A DNA stretch of 37,110 nt, from the NCBI GenBank assembly GCA_012518935.1, contig JAAYRE010000112.1:1-37110 (forward strand). Reading direction: 5' to 3'. The notes beneath the pieces are model-generated. The model was not told the DNA's origin. It ran no database searches and saw only the letters and a list, made by a program, of their open reading frames with translations. Origin of the DNA: Clostridiales bacterium (GTDB taxonomy: Bacteria; Bacillota; Clostridia; Lachnospirales; Lachnospiraceae). Shown piece by piece: positions 7,681 to 16,544 of this stretch (the first letter of the stretch is position 1; the number at the start of each line of letters is the position of its first letter). The position numbers were made by a program, and so were the translations under genes.

Positions 7681-8763
7681 CTATTTCTTTGTTATATATC
7701 CCTGGGCTTTTAACAACTCAGCTATTAGCACTGCTCCGCCGGCTGCACCACGAACGGTATTATGGGATAATCCTACGAATTTGTAGTCAAAGACTTTGTC
7801 TTCACGGAGCCGTCCTACTGTCACTCCCATACCCTGCTCATAATCACGATCTAGCTTTGCCTGGGGACGGTTATCCTCTTCAAAATACTTGATAAATTGC
7901 TTTGGTGCACTGGGAAGTTCAAGTTCCTGAGGAAGACCCCTAAAGTCATTCCAAGCCTTAATAATAGCATCTTTAGATGGTTTCTTCTCAAAACTTACAA
8001 ACACTGCTGCAGTATGTCCGTCAGTAACAGGAACACGGATACACTGTGTAGTAATATCTAGTCCTTCTGCCTTCACTATCTGACCATCTTCAACATGACC
8101 CCATATTCGCAGTGGTTCTTGTTCGCTTTTTTCTTCTTCTCCACCTATATACGGAATTATATTATCCTCCATCTCAGGCCAATCAGTAAAATTCTTTCCT
8201 GCCCCTGAAATTGCTTGATAGGTGGTTGCCACTACAAGCTTAGGCTCATACTCCTTAAGGGCATGTAATGCCGGTGTATAGCTTTGAATAGAACAGTTGG
8301 GCTTTACCACTATAAATCCTCTATCTGTTCCAAGACGCTTCTTTTGTGATTCAATTACTTCAAGATGCTCCGGATTTATTTCCGGCACTACCATGGGCAC
8401 ATCTGGTGTCCATCTATGGGCACTATTGTTAGAAACAACAGGAGTACCTGTCTTAGCATAGGCCTCTTCAATCGCTTTTATCTCATCTTTAGTCATATCT
8501 ACAGCACTAAAGACAAAATCCACGCTGCTTGATATTTCTTGAATATCATTAACATCCTTTACTACTAAATTCTTAACTCCATCAGGCATAGGGGTAGCCA
8601 TCTTCCATCTGCCACCTACTGCCTCTTCATAGGTCTTACCAGCACTTCTAGGACTGGCCGCCACAAGAACCACCTCAAACCATGGATGGTTTTCCAGTAA
8701 AGTTATAAATCTTTGTCCTACCATTCCGGTACCACCGAGGATACCAACTCTTAATTTTTCCAT
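7681..8763 (-). CDS. asd: Aspartate-semialdehyde dehydrogenase
   Basis: NADPH-dependent reduction of aspartyl phosphate to aspartate semialdehyde, the branch point toward lysine/diaminopimelate, methionine and threonine. The 360-residue length and the sequence fit the archaeal/fungal-type branch: GILGGTGMVGQ nucleotide-binding loop (8-18), VVSNNSAHR (109-117), catalytic Cys157 in KPNCSIQSY, substrate-binding region around YQAISGAGK (182-190) and His250 in TDGHTAAVF. It has its own promoter and a terminator after it, so it is probably monocistronic. Malonyl-CoA reductases share the fold but occur in other organisms. Confidence 0.95.
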   Translation of the reverse strand: MEKLRVGILGGTGMVGQRFITLLENHPWFEVVLVAASPRSAGKTYEEAVGGRWKMATPMPDGVKNLVVKDVNDIQEISSSVDFVFSAVDMTKDEIKAIEEAYAKTGTPVVSNNSAHRWTPDVPMVVPEINPEHLEVIESQKKRLGTDRGFIVVKPNCSIQSYTPALHALKEYEPKLVVATTYQAISGAGKNFTDWPEMEDNIIPYIGGEEEKSEQEPLRIWGHVEDGQIVKAEGLDITTQCIRVPVTDGHTAAVFVSFEKKPSKDAIIKAWNDFRGLPQELELPSAPKQFIKYFEEDNRPQAKLDRDYEQGMGVTVGRLREDKVFDYKFVGLSHNTVRGAAGGAVLIAELLKAQGYITKK

Positions 8764-8819
8764 ATAAGTTCCTCCCGCCTTGTTTTTCTACGGCATACAT
8801 CTGTCTTTCTAGTAAGTAT

Positions 8820-8847
8820 ACTATACTCTAAATTTATAAAAAATCAA
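8820..8847 (-). promoter_or_regulatory. Sigma-A promoter of asd
   Basis: A -35 TTGATT (8842-8847), 16-bp spacer and -10 TATAGT (8820-8825) on the minus strand, giving a short leader of about 50 nt. No lysine riboswitch or T-box fits in this 150-bp gap. Confidence 0.6.
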
Positions 8848-8913
8848 TTCTTTTTATGAAAAAATACTAAATTTGTAGAATCTTATAAAAATCATAACAT
8901 TTCTCTCAATTAT

Positions 8914-9888
8914 TTAGTTATTTTTATAGAGCAAGTATTCTTCCAATAGAATTTCCAAGTCACTAATGCTTTCCATTTCATTTACTCTATTTCTTAATTT
9001 GGCAGAACCAGGAAAACCTGCTGTATACCAGGCAACATGCTTTCGCATTTCCCTCATTCCAATATATTCACCCTTATACTCTACTGCCAGTTTTGCATGG
9101 CGTATTATCATATCCATAACTTCCTGAAATTGTGGTTTAGGTTTCATAATACCAGTTAATAGATACTCTTTGATTTGTTGGAATATCCATGGATTGCCAC
9201 GGGCTCCCCTGGCTATCATAATGCCATCACAACCAGTTTCTTTTAGCATATTAACAGCATCTTCAGGGGAATATATATCACCGTTTCCAATTACGGGAAT
9301 AGACACCACATCCTTTACCCTGCGGATAATATCCCAATCAGCCTTACCACTATAGTACTGCTCCCTAGTTCTTCCATGAACTGCTACAGCAGCAGCTCCA
9401 TTTTCCTCAGCAATTTTAGCAATTTCTACTGCATTTATATTATCCTTAGTAAAACCCTTTCGGATTTTTACAGTAAGGGGTTTTTTTATGGCCCTTGATG
9501 TTTTATATACTATCTCTCCCACCAACTTTGGATTATTCATTAATGCTGAACCTTCACCGTTATTTACTACCTTAGGTACAGGACATCCCATATTAATATC
9601 CAAGACATCAAAATCCATGGATTCTATCCGTTTTGCTGTTTCAGCCATAATATCAGGATCACATCCAAACAATTGCAAAGCAACAGGTCGCTCCCTATTA
9701 TCTATCTCTAAAAGTTCTCGGGTATTCTTATTGTTATATTTTATTCCTTTAGCACTGACCATCTCAGTGTATAACAAATCTACACCCTTTTCTTTGCATA
9801 ATAAACGAAATGGCAGGTCAGTTCCCCCCGCCATTGGACCTAAGCACAGTTTTCCTTTAATTTCAACATTACCTATAAAAAAGTTCAT
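8914..9888 (-). CDS. dusB: tRNA-dihydrouridine synthase, DusB-like
   Basis: FMN enzyme that reduces uridines to dihydrouridine in tRNA using NADPH. The TIM-barrel start LGPMAGGTDLPFR, the NMGCPVPKV motif with the catalytic cysteine, the HGRTREQYYSGKADW segment and GNGDIYSPEDA / GIMIARGARGNPWIF are the standard Dus signatures in order. Length 324 is normal. I start at the ATG at 9886-9888, with GGAG 6 nt before it; an in-frame TTG 12 nt earlier overlaps that ribosome binding site. It is last of a run argF, DUF6145, coaX, dusB on one strand, 69 nt after coaX. DusB is the usual bacterial assignment for this type in Firmicutes. Confidence 0.93.
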   Translation of the reverse strand: MNFFIGNVEIKGKLCLGPMAGGTDLPFRLLCKEKGVDLLYTEMVSAKGIKYNNKNTRELLEIDNRERPVALQLFGCDPDIMAETAKRIESMDFDVLDINMGCPVPKVVNNGEGSALMNNPKLVGEIVYKTSRAIKKPLTVKIRKGFTKDNINAVEIAKIAEENGAAAVAVHGRTREQYYSGKADWDIIRRVKDVVSIPVIGNGDIYSPEDAVNMLKETGCDGIMIARGARGNPWIFQQIKEYLLTGIMKPKPQFQEVMDMIIRHAKLAVEYKGEYIGMREMRKHVAWYTAGFPGSAKLRNRVNEMESISDLEILLEEYLLYKNN

Positions 9889-9957
9889 ATAATACTCCAA
9901 TCAAATTCAAAATTCTGACCTAGATTAGACTCTATGTAATCAAATTCCTTACCTGGT

Positions 9958-10737
9958 CTAAACTAATTTGGATTTATTCTTGTCTGCAATTATTTTTAAG
10001 CCCTTTAGAAGTAAATCAGGATCATATATATCAATAATATCTGTGTTTTCTGAGATTATTCTTCCTAGGCCTCCAGTTGCTACTACTGTGCACTTGCTAA
10101 GTCCGGCTTCCTTTATCATTCTTTTAATGATATATTCCGTCTGCCCTATACATCCAAATACAATTCCCGCCTGCATACTGGTAACAGTATCTTTAGCTAA
10201 AATAGTATCTGGTACTGCAATCTCAACTTCAGGCAGCTTGGCTGTACCTGACCACATGGCATTAGCAGCCATCTTAATGCCAGGACCTGTTACTGCTGCA
10301 ATCAATGACCCATCCTCTGTTATCAGGTCGTATTTGTTTGCTGTACCAAAGTCAGCAACAATTACGGGACCTCCGTATAACTCGTAAGCACCCACAGCAT
10401 CTGCTACTCTATCAGCTCCGACTTCCTTAGGATTAGGTATTGGTATCTTAATTCCTGTCTTTGTCCCTACATCTAAGCCCAAGGGTGTTAAACCTAAGTA
10501 TTTCCTAATTCCTGAGTTCAATGAATACATTACCCTAGGAACTACAGAGGATACTACTACAGCTTCTATGTCTTCTTTGTCAATTCCTTTAAGATTTAAG
10601 AGGTCTGCTACATAAAGACCGTATTCATCAGATGTTCTGTTTATCTGCGTAGTTAAGCGAAATTTTGCCCTTATATCATTTCCTTCAAAAACACCCATTG
10701 TAATGTTGGTATTACCAACGTCTATTACTAGTATCAT
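9958..10737 (-). CDS. coaX: Type III pantothenate kinase
   Basis: First step of coenzyme A synthesis, phosphorylating pantothenate; the CoaX type belongs to the acetate/sugar kinase/Hsp70 (ASKHA) fold. The 259-residue protein begins [13 protein letters not shown] (phosphate loop with Asp6) and has [13 protein letters not shown] with the catalytic Asp109. At 129-137 it reads DFGTANKYD, where the family normally has DFGTATTFD, so both threonines are replaced by Asn134-Lys135 (see findings). TGPGIKM and AKLPEVE follow as usual. The ATG at 10735-10737 is used rather than an adjacent in-frame TTG. It starts 15 nt after the DUF6145 gene, so the two are co-transcribed. Confidence 0.92.
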   Translation of the reverse strand: MILVIDVGNTNITMGVFEGNDIRAKFRLTTQINRTSDEYGLYVADLLNLKGIDKEDIEAVVVSSVVPRVMYSLNSGIRKYLGLTPLGLDVGTKTGIKIPIPNPKEVGADRVADAVGAYELYGGPVIVADFGTANKYDLITEDGSLIAAVTGPGIKMAANAMWSGTAKLPEVEIAVPDTILAKDTVTSMQAGIVFGCIGQTEYIIKRMIKEAGLSKCTVVATGGLGRIISENTDIIDIYDPDLLLKGLKIIADKNKSKLV

Positions 10738-10752
10738 CAATTACCCAGCCTT

Positions 10753-11094
10753 TCATAAAAGATTCGATATATCATCACCAAGAAAAAACACCTTATAATA
10801 CATCTCTAAAGCCTCTAATAATTCCTTCTTTTTTCTTTGAATCTCTTTTATTTTTAGAACACTTCCTATATCATCATATAAAATATCCCCTTCATCAGCC
10901 TCCGTACGGAGTATCAATGTTCCATCCTCCTCATACTCCAAGGATAGAATACCACCTACATCTTCTGTAAAGAGAACGCACATAATTTGTAGCTCCTGCC
11001 GAATTTGCTCTGGAAGAGACTTAAAATCTTCATTCAAATAAAATTTCTTTTCATATGCATTACTCACACATAAAACCACTTTGTCCTGATACAT
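10753..11094 (-). CDS. DUF6145 family protein
   Basis: A 113-residue acidic soluble protein, MYQDKVVLCVSNAYEKKFYL to YKVFFLGDDISNLL, matching a small family I recall as DUF6145 in Lachnospiraceae; function unknown. The first two thirds look beta-rich (KVVLCVSNAY, LSLEYEEDGTLILRTE), and the end is a Lys/Glu-rich helix. No catalytic motif or membrane segment. An upstream in-frame ATG overlaps the argF stop by 8 nt, but the ATG at 11092-11094 has AGAGGAGA 8 nt before it and is preferred. It sits between argF and coaX, tightly spaced on both sides, so it is part of that transcript. Confidence 0.8.
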   Translation of the reverse strand: MYQDKVVLCVSNAYEKKFYLNEDFKSLPEQIRQELQIMCVLFTEDVGGILSLEYEEDGTLILRTEADEGDILYDDIGSVLKIKEIQRKKKELLEALEMYYKVFFLGDDISNLL

Positions 11095-11110
11095 ATACCA
11101 GTCTCCTCTT

Positions 11111-12049
11111 TTATTCATTTCCTAATGTGGCCACCATAATTGCCTTTATGGTATGCATACGGTTTTCTGCCTGGTCAAATATAACCTTACTAAACCTTTC
11201 AAATACCTCATAGGTTATTTCATTACCCTTAACTGCAGGAAGACAATGAAGAACTATTGTATGGGGCTTTCCGGTCATAGTAAGCAGGTTATCATTTACC
11301 TGATATGGTTTTAATAATTTGATTCGCTCTGCTGCCAAATCTTCCTCCCCCATAGAACACCATACATCGGTATATATAACATCCGCTCCCACTACATCAT
11401 CAACATTTTCCGTAAGCTCAATCTTACTACCTGACTTATTGGCATATTCCATGCAATGGCTAATCAGTTCATCATTGGGCCAAAGCTTCTTAGGAGATAG
11501 AATTGTAATATTAATCCCCATCTTTGAAGCACCTATTATAAGGCTATTGGCCATATTATTTCGGCCATCACCTGCATACACTAGTTTTAACCCCTCAAGC
11601 TTACCAAACTGCTCTTTTAATGTCAAGAAGTCAGCAAGAATTTGTGTAGGATGATAAGAGTCAGTAAGACCATTCCATACAGGAACCCCACTATACTTTG
11701 CCAACTTTTCCACACTTTCATGGGAGTAACCCCTAAATTCTATACCATCAAACATCCTTCCAAGTACCCGTGCAGTATCTTCTATACTTTCTTTATGCCC
11801 CAGTTGAATATCTTCTCTTCCTAAATATTCAGGATGACCTCCCTCATCAAGGCATCCTATGGTAAATGAGCATCTAGTTCTTGTTGAAGGCTTTTCAAAG
11901 ATCAGGGCTATATTTTTTCCTTTTAGGCTTTTTCCTAAAAATCCATTTTTCTTCTTTTCCTTAAGTTTAGCAGCCAGCTCTAGTAAATATTCAATTTCTT
12001 CTCTTGTATAATCTTTTAAGGTAAGAAAACTCCGTCCTTTCATATTCAT
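11111..12049 (-). CDS. argF: Ornithine carbamoyltransferase
   Basis: Transfers the carbamoyl group to ornithine to make citrulline in arginine synthesis. The carbamoyl phosphate loop STRTR (about 55-59) lies in [11 protein letters not shown], followed by [16 protein letters not shown], the HPTQ motif (about 133-136), the DVWCSMGEE segment that contacts ornithine and HCLPA near the C-terminus with the active-site Cys. The 312-residue length fits anabolic enzymes. No arcA or arcC is nearby, which also favours biosynthesis over arginine breakdown. First gene of the argF-DUF6145-coaX-dusB run; two palindromes in its leader may be operators. Confidence 0.93.
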   Translation of the reverse strand: MNMKGRSFLTLKDYTREEIEYLLELAAKLKEKKKNGFLGKSLKGKNIALIFEKPSTRTRCSFTIGCLDEGGHPEYLGREDIQLGHKESIEDTARVLGRMFDGIEFRGYSHESVEKLAKYSGVPVWNGLTDSYHPTQILADFLTLKEQFGKLEGLKLVYAGDGRNNMANSLIIGASKMGINITILSPKKLWPNDELISHCMEYANKSGSKIELTENVDDVVGADVIYTDVWCSMGEEDLAAERIKLLKPYQVNDNLLTMTGKPHTIVLHCLPAVKGNEITYEVFERFSKVIFDQAENRMHTIKAIMVATLGNE

Positions 12050-12073
12050 ACAGATTCCTCCTATGCCTCTCTT

Positions 12074-12135
12074 GCTTATAATTATAAGCTGTATATGTTT
12101 ATTTATACACTATTCTAATTTTAACCATTTGTCAA
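12074..12135 (-). promoter_or_regulatory. argF promoter with two stacked inverted repeats (operator candidate)
   Basis: A -35 TTGACA (12130-12135) with a 17-bp spacer leads to a weak -10 TAGTGT (12107-12112). Overlapping and following it are TGTATA/TATACA arms (12090-12095 and 12104-12109) and a perfect 16-bp palindrome GCTTATAATTATAAGC (12074-12089). An arginine repressor would be the natural ligand, but spacing differs from the usual ARG box, so this is a hypothesis. Confidence 0.4.
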
Positions 12136-12175
12136 GAAAAATCTGCTTAAGTAATATTTTTTACTTAAGCAGATT
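12136..12175 (-). terminator. Terminator-like hairpin between the LTA synthase gene and argF
   Basis: A perfect 15-bp stem AATCTGCTTAAGTAA/TTACTTAAGCAGATT (12140-12154 with 12161-12175), loop of 6, followed on the minus strand by TTTTT (12141 down to 12136). It lies after the stop of the LTA-synthase-like gene if that transcript extends, and immediately before the argF -35 box. It should stop transcription from the upstream minus-strand side. Confidence 0.35.
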
Positions 12176-12217
12176 AATATCTTGGTTAAGGCCAGCTTTT
12201 TCGCAACATACACAAAG

Positions 12218-14053
12218 TTAATCTATAGATTTTCCCATTAAATCTTGTTCTAATATTTCCTTGGATGTTTTCTTTAAAAGCAATGCCCTTTCATAATCAT
12301 CTTTGTATGGCATGATGTCAACCTCTTCATTGGTACCAATATACCATCCACGGCTATTTTCAAAGATTTCCTCTCGGGATATTTCAAATATAATGTCATT
12401 ATTGGCAAAAGAGCCTTCGAAAATATAGGTGGTAAAGGCCACAAATCCTTCCTGGGCATTAGCAATGTCCTGGCCTAATATCATAGTGTTATCCAAGGTA
12501 AGATTCATAATGTTTGCAATAGTAGGTAAAAAATCTATCTGTCCCCCTGTGGTTTGTATTACTTCCCCTATATTGCTACCAGGAACATGTATAATCATGG
12601 GAACATTTAACATCTCATCATAATCATATCTTCTACCAATAAACTCACTTACCCTTTCATTAACATCATCCATGCCACAATTTAGACCATGATGATCCCC
12701 GTAAAGAGCTATCACTGTATTGTCATATAAACCTGATGCCTTTAAATCATCTATAAACTGTCCGATTGCTTCATCAGTATAACGAACTGTCTGCAAGTAA
12801 TCACCAAACTTTGTTTCTCTGTCCTCTTCCAACAAATCTAGGCTTCTATACTGCTCATCGAGAAAAAATGGATGGTGATTAGATAAAGTTATTACAAATG
12901 TAAAAAAGGGATCCTCTTGTTCCTTCAATATTGGAATTAGTTGCTTAAACATAGATTTATCTGATATTCCCATACCGATGATTTCAGTTTGGTCTAAGTC
13001 TTCCATACTAATATAATCCTCAAAACCCTGATATGGATATGCAGCTTCTCTGTTCCAGAACTCCCCCTCATAGCCATGAACTGCAAATGACCTATAACCT
13101 TGATCCCTCATTAACCATGGCAGTCCATTAAAAGTGTTATCCTCATACAGACGATAGATTTCTCCATCTATTAATGGATACAAGCTATTAAGACTGGTAA
13201 ATTCAGCATCAGCAGTATTTCCCTTACCTGTATTGGAATAATAGTTATCAAAATATAGGCTATCCTTTGCTATTAATTTGTTTAGGTTGGGGGTAATCTC
13301 TTGACCATTATAAAGGCTATTTATTACAAAATCTTGCATGGCCTCCAGTTGAATAACTATGAGATTCATTTCTTGTCCAATACCATTGTATTTTGGCGAC
13401 TCTACCCCATTATTATTATCATCTAGTACCTCTAAGATTTCTTCCTCATCCATCTTTCCCTTAGTAAAGTTATCAGCAATAATTTCACATATATCACCTA
13501 CATGGTTGGTAAAAAACTCTGTGTTTTTTACCCTTGCAACAGCTAAGGATTGGGATGGATTTATCAACATCATTATAAGGAATAATGTAAGCCCATAGAT
13601 TGAATACCTGATTTTCTTATTAAATATTAGCTTTATGTCATTATACTTCTCAGAGTAACTCTTAAAAGAATAATATACAAAGGGTATATCTATAAAGAGT
13701 AAAAAACTTGCTGGTATAAGAGTAGCTATAAAACTATCAGGTACTGCAGTTACACTCTTTGCCTGCCAAAGCTGACGGACAGATACTGTCTGATTATAGT
13801 AATTATAATACATGGTATCAGCAAACATTAATAAGCTTAATAAAGTATATACCAGAAGAAATATACTCCTTTTTCTTTTTAATCCACATCTGCCAAAGCA
13901 AACATATATTATTCCCCATACTGCCATACTTATGATAATAAGAATAAGCTCCATGCGATTAACATCAATTAATATATAATATATCATCATCTTCAAAGCA
14001 AATAGAGCAATGGTTAAATATGGAGACATTATAAGTTTTTTGAATTTTGACAT
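12218..14053 (-). CDS. LTA synthase family membrane sulfatase-fold enzyme
   Basis: A 611-residue protein with five N-terminal membrane helices (to about residue 165) and an extracellular alkaline phosphatase/sulfatase-fold domain. Metal and catalytic residues of LtaS-type glycerolphosphate transferases are visible: Glu237 in QLEAMQDF, the nucleophile Thr280 in GKGNTADAEF, SNHHPF (about 391-396) and GDHHG with Asp453-His454. It would polymerise glycerol phosphate from phosphatidylglycerol or modify a glycan with it. Which polymer is made cannot be told from sequence alone. An in-frame GTG 9 nt upstream overlaps the ribosome binding site, so I start at the ATG at 14051-14053. Confidence 0.9.
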   Translation of the reverse strand: MSKFKKLIMSPYLTIALFALKMMIYYILIDVNRMELILIIISMAVWGIIYVCFGRCGLKRKRSIFLLVYTLLSLLMFADTMYYNYYNQTVSVRQLWQAKSVTAVPDSFIATLIPASFLLFIDIPFVYYSFKSYSEKYNDIKLIFNKKIRYSIYGLTLFLIMMLINPSQSLAVARVKNTEFFTNHVGDICEIIADNFTKGKMDEEEILEVLDDNNNGVESPKYNGIGQEMNLIVIQLEAMQDFVINSLYNGQEITPNLNKLIAKDSLYFDNYYSNTGKGNTADAEFTSLNSLYPLIDGEIYRLYEDNTFNGLPWLMRDQGYRSFAVHGYEGEFWNREAAYPYQGFEDYISMEDLDQTEIIGMGISDKSMFKQLIPILKEQEDPFFTFVITLSNHHPFFLDEQYRSLDLLEEDRETKFGDYLQTVRYTDEAIGQFIDDLKASGLYDNTVIALYGDHHGLNCGMDDVNERVSEFIGRRYDYDEMLNVPMIIHVPGSNIGEVIQTTGGQIDFLPTIANIMNLTLDNTMILGQDIANAQEGFVAFTTYIFEGSFANNDIIFEISREEIFENSRGWYIGTNEEVDIMPYKDDYERALLLKKTSKEILEQDLMGKSID

Positions 14054-14115
14054 TTCTCTCACCTATACTTAAATCCTGGACTTGTAATTCTTTTACTTGT
14101 CTACTTTATAAAAAT

Positions 14116-14143
14116 ACTATACCATTTACATGATATAATTCAA
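14116..14143 (-). promoter_or_regulatory. Promoter of the LTA-synthase-like gene
   Basis: A -35 TTGAAT (14138-14143), 16-bp spacer and -10 TATAGT (14116-14121) on the minus strand, about 60 nt before the start codon. Confidence 0.6.
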
Positions 14144-14185
14144 GCTTATTTATCTTAAGATTCCCTTAAAATATGATTAATAATA

Positions 14186-14229
14186 TAGGATGCCTGGATA
14201 CGAATTATACATATCTATGGCATCCTAAT
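14186..14229 (-). terminator. Weak terminator hairpin after the SPFH gene
   Basis: Nine-base arms TAGGATGCC and GGCATCCTA flank a loop of about 25 nt downstream of the SPFH gene. The following minus-strand sequence (ATATTATTAATC) is AT-rich but not a proper U-tract, so efficiency is doubtful. Confidence 0.4.
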
Positions 14230-14258
14230 CTACTGATTCTAATAATAAACCTTATAAG

Positions 14259-15182
14259 CTAGTCTTCTTTAACAACCTCGGTTAAGGATTTGGCTAGCCC
14301 TGCTATACCTTGTATCTCAGATGGAATAATAATCTTTGTTGCTTTACCATCTGCGGCTTTTTCAAAAGCCTCCATACTTCTTAGCTGTAGTACTGCGGTT
14401 GTTGGATCTGCTTCCTTAAGATAACGAATACCCTCAGCACGAGCTTTTTGAATCTGGTAAATCGCCTCAGCTTCACCTTCAGCTTCTCTAATCATGGCTT
14501 CCTTCTTAGCTTCAGCACGAAGAATTGCTGCTAATTTCTCACCCTCTGCCTCAAGAACTGCCGATTGCTTCTTTCCTTCTGCCACAAGAATTGCTGATTT
14601 TTTCTGACCCTCAGCGTTAATTATAGATTCCCTACGCTCTCTTTCAGCCTTCATCTGCTTCTCCATAGCATCCTGAATAGCCACAGGTGGTATAATGTTC
14701 TTAAGTTCTACTCTATTAATCTTTATTCCCCAAGGATCTGTAGCTTCATCTAAGATGGTTCTCATCTTGGTATTAATGGTCTCTCTTGAAGTTAAGGTAT
14801 CATCCAGTTCCAGATCACCGATAATATTTCGAAGTGTAGTTGCTGTCAGGTTCTCCACAGCCATTATGGGGTTCTCCACACCATAGGCGTAAAGCTTTGG
14901 ATCTGTAATCTGAAAGAATACAACAGTATCAATCTTCATAGTTACATTGTCCTTGGTTATTACTGACTGCGGAGCAAAATCAGCCACCTGTTCCTTTAAT
15001 AACACTTTTTTTGCCACTTTATCAATTAAGGGTAGTTTGATATGTAACCCCACTTCCCATGTGGCCTGGTATCCACCTAGACGTTCAAGTATATATGCAG
15101 TAGCCTGAGGAACGATTTTAACACAAGATGCAAGAATTAGTAGTATTAATATTGCAAAAATAACAATAATTACTTCGGGCAT
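14259..15182 (-). CDS. SPFH/band-7 domain membrane protein (QmcA/stomatin-like)
   Basis: A 307-residue protein with an N-terminal membrane anchor (residues 3-21), a band-7/PHB domain (about 24-190: VPQATAYILERLGGYQATWE, FAPQSVITKDNVTMKIDTVV) and a long Ala/Glu-rich helix (about 185-255: EGQKKSAILVAEGKKQSAVL) that forms the oligomeric coiled coil of this family. Such proteins build membrane scaffolds and quality-control complexes. It begins 2 nt after an NfeD gene ends, the classic SPFH-NfeD pairing, so the two act together. No enzyme activity is expected. Confidence 0.92.
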   Translation of the reverse strand: MPEVIIVIFAILILLILASCVKIVPQATAYILERLGGYQATWEVGLHIKLPLIDKVAKKVLLKEQVADFAPQSVITKDNVTMKIDTVVFFQITDPKLYAYGVENPIMAVENLTATTLRNIIGDLELDDTLTSRETINTKMRTILDEATDPWGIKINRVELKNIIPPVAIQDAMEKQMKAERERRESIINAEGQKKSAILVAEGKKQSAVLEAEGEKLAAILRAEAKKEAMIREAEGEAEAIYQIQKARAEGIRYLKEADPTTAVLQLRSMEAFEKAADGKATKIIIPSEIQGIAGLAKSLTEVVKED

Positions 15183-15184
15183 AA

Positions 15185-15619
15185 CTATACCTCCTTCTTT
15201 CTCACCATTAACTTTACTCCTGAGATACTCTCAATAACTACTTTGGTTCCTTCTTCAATAATTGATCCATCAACTGATCTGGCTGTCCACTCTTGACCGT
15301 TTACAGTAGCAAGTCCAGTGGAATTGATATTATCAATCCTAGTCGTAACTAATGCTTCCATTCCGATTACTGCTTCATAATTTGTCTTAACACGGGTACT
15401 ATTAAAATATCTTTTAACAATTGGTCTCGTAAAGAATAATAACGCTAGGGAAACTACAAGGAATAATATAACTTCCAAAAGCAAGTTATCATAGAACAAT
15501 GATACTATAAAAGCCACCAAAGCTCCCCCTGCAAACCATATGGTTGTCAGTCCAAGGGTAACAAATTCTACTAAAATCAAAAACGCCAATAAGATAAGCC
15601 ATGCTATTGAATTTACCAT
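15185..15619 (-). CDS. NfeD-like membrane protein
   Basis: A 144-residue protein with three or four membrane helices in residues 1-75 and a C-terminal OB-fold domain (about 85-144: GMEALVTTRIDNINSTGLAT, NGQEWTARS, IESISGVKLMVRK). This is the short NfeD form without the ClpP-like protease domain. NfeD proteins partner with SPFH proteins, and the SPFH gene follows after 2 nt. The frame is open 63 nt further upstream, but the ATG at 15617-15619 gives the right membrane-protein start and has a G-rich ribosome binding site 8 nt before it. Confidence 0.9.
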   Translation of the reverse strand: MVNSIAWLILLAFLILVEFVTLGLTTIWFAGGALVAFIVSLFYDNLLLEVILFLVVSLALLFFTRPIVKRYFNSTRVKTNYEAVIGMEALVTTRIDNINSTGLATVNGQEWTARSVDGSIIEEGTKVVIESISGVKLMVRKKEV

Positions 15620-15653
15620 CCTTTCTTCCCCCCTTTCTTTTACTGATACTTCT

Positions 15654-15682
15654 ATTTTATATAAAGATCTGCGTATATACAA
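15654..15682 (-). promoter_or_regulatory. Promoter of the NfeD-SPFH operon
   Basis: A -35 TTGTAT (15677-15682), 17-bp spacer and -10 TAAAAT (15654-15659) on the minus strand, about 35 nt upstream of the NfeD start. Confidence 0.65.
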
Positions 15683-15724
15683 TAGATTCCCTTGTTTTCT
15701 AATTATATTTTAATCAAAATGTAT

Positions 15725-16543
15725 TTATTCTTTCTTAATCTCATCAGCTGCTCTTCTCTGCCTTGCGGCTTCGTACATAAGTATGGCTGCTGCAATAGCT
15801 GCATTTAAGGACTCTACTTGTCCTTCCATAGGTATTCTGATTAAATTGTCCGCCAACCTCGCCACATCCTCCGACAGACCCTGGGCTTCATTTCCTATAA
15901 GGAGTCCGCATTTTCCTAAGAAACTTCCTTCTGTATCATACATATGCCCTGATAAATGAGCTGCAAAGATTTTAAACCCATGGGTTTTTAACCTAGTAAT
16001 AAATGATATAAGATCATCTGTTTCATAAAAAGGAACTCTATAAATTGAGCCCATTGTTGATCTAACCACTTTAGGTTGCAAAATGTCTGCACAGGTTTTG
16101 TTAAGTATAATCCCTGTTACACCAGCTCCTTCTGCAGTACGAATAATAGTGCCAAGATTTCCAGGGTCTCTGATATCCTCTAACAGAAGGAGAAAAGGCT
16201 CCTTTACTTTAAGCATCTCTTCAACACTATATTCTAGTCTCTTCACAGTTCCTATAATTCCTTGGGGAGTCATGGTATCACTTACTTGCTTCAGCACACT
16301 ATCAGTTACCAGTTCAAATTCAAGCCCCCTAAAAAACTCAGGTTTATCAAGCATATCTTGATAAAAACTTTCAGACATATAGGTTTTAACCAGCAGTCCA
16401 GATTCTCTTGCTTCCTGAAACATCTTTATACCTTCAACGACAAACAAACCCTGTTCCTTTCGGGCTTTTGCCTTCTTTTGTAACAGGGTTAAATTCTTAA
16501 TCTGTATGTTATTCATACTGCTTATTACCGTAGGTAATTTCAT
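15725..16543 (-). CDS. SpoU/TrmH family RNA 2'-O-methyltransferase
   Basis: A 272-residue SPOUT-superfamily methyltransferase, probably acting on rRNA or tRNA. An N-terminal substrate-binding domain (KKARKEQGLFVVEGIKMFQE, about residues 22-45) precedes the knotted SAM-binding domain with the three SpoU motifs: LLLEDIRDPGNLGTIIRTAE, LLIGNEAQGLS and RIPMEGQVESLNAAIAAAIL. Target site cannot be told from sequence; RlmB- and YsgA-like proteins look alike. The start is the ATG at 16541-16543, 1 nt after the prfA stop, with GAGGAAG at the end of prfA as ribosome binding site; a longer frame would overlap prfA by 50 nt. Co-transcribed with prfA. Confidence 0.9.
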   Translation of the reverse strand: MKLPTVISSMNNIQIKNLTLLQKKAKARKEQGLFVVEGIKMFQEARESGLLVKTYMSESFYQDMLDKPEFFRGLEFELVTDSVLKQVSDTMTPQGIIGTVKRLEYSVEEMLKVKEPFLLLLEDIRDPGNLGTIIRTAEGAGVTGIILNKTCADILQPKVVRSTMGSIYRVPFYETDDLISFITRLKTHGFKIFAAHLSGHMYDTEGSFLGKCGLLIGNEAQGLSEDVARLADNLIRIPMEGQVESLNAAIAAAILMYEAARQRRAADEIKKE

Positions 16544-16544
16544 A

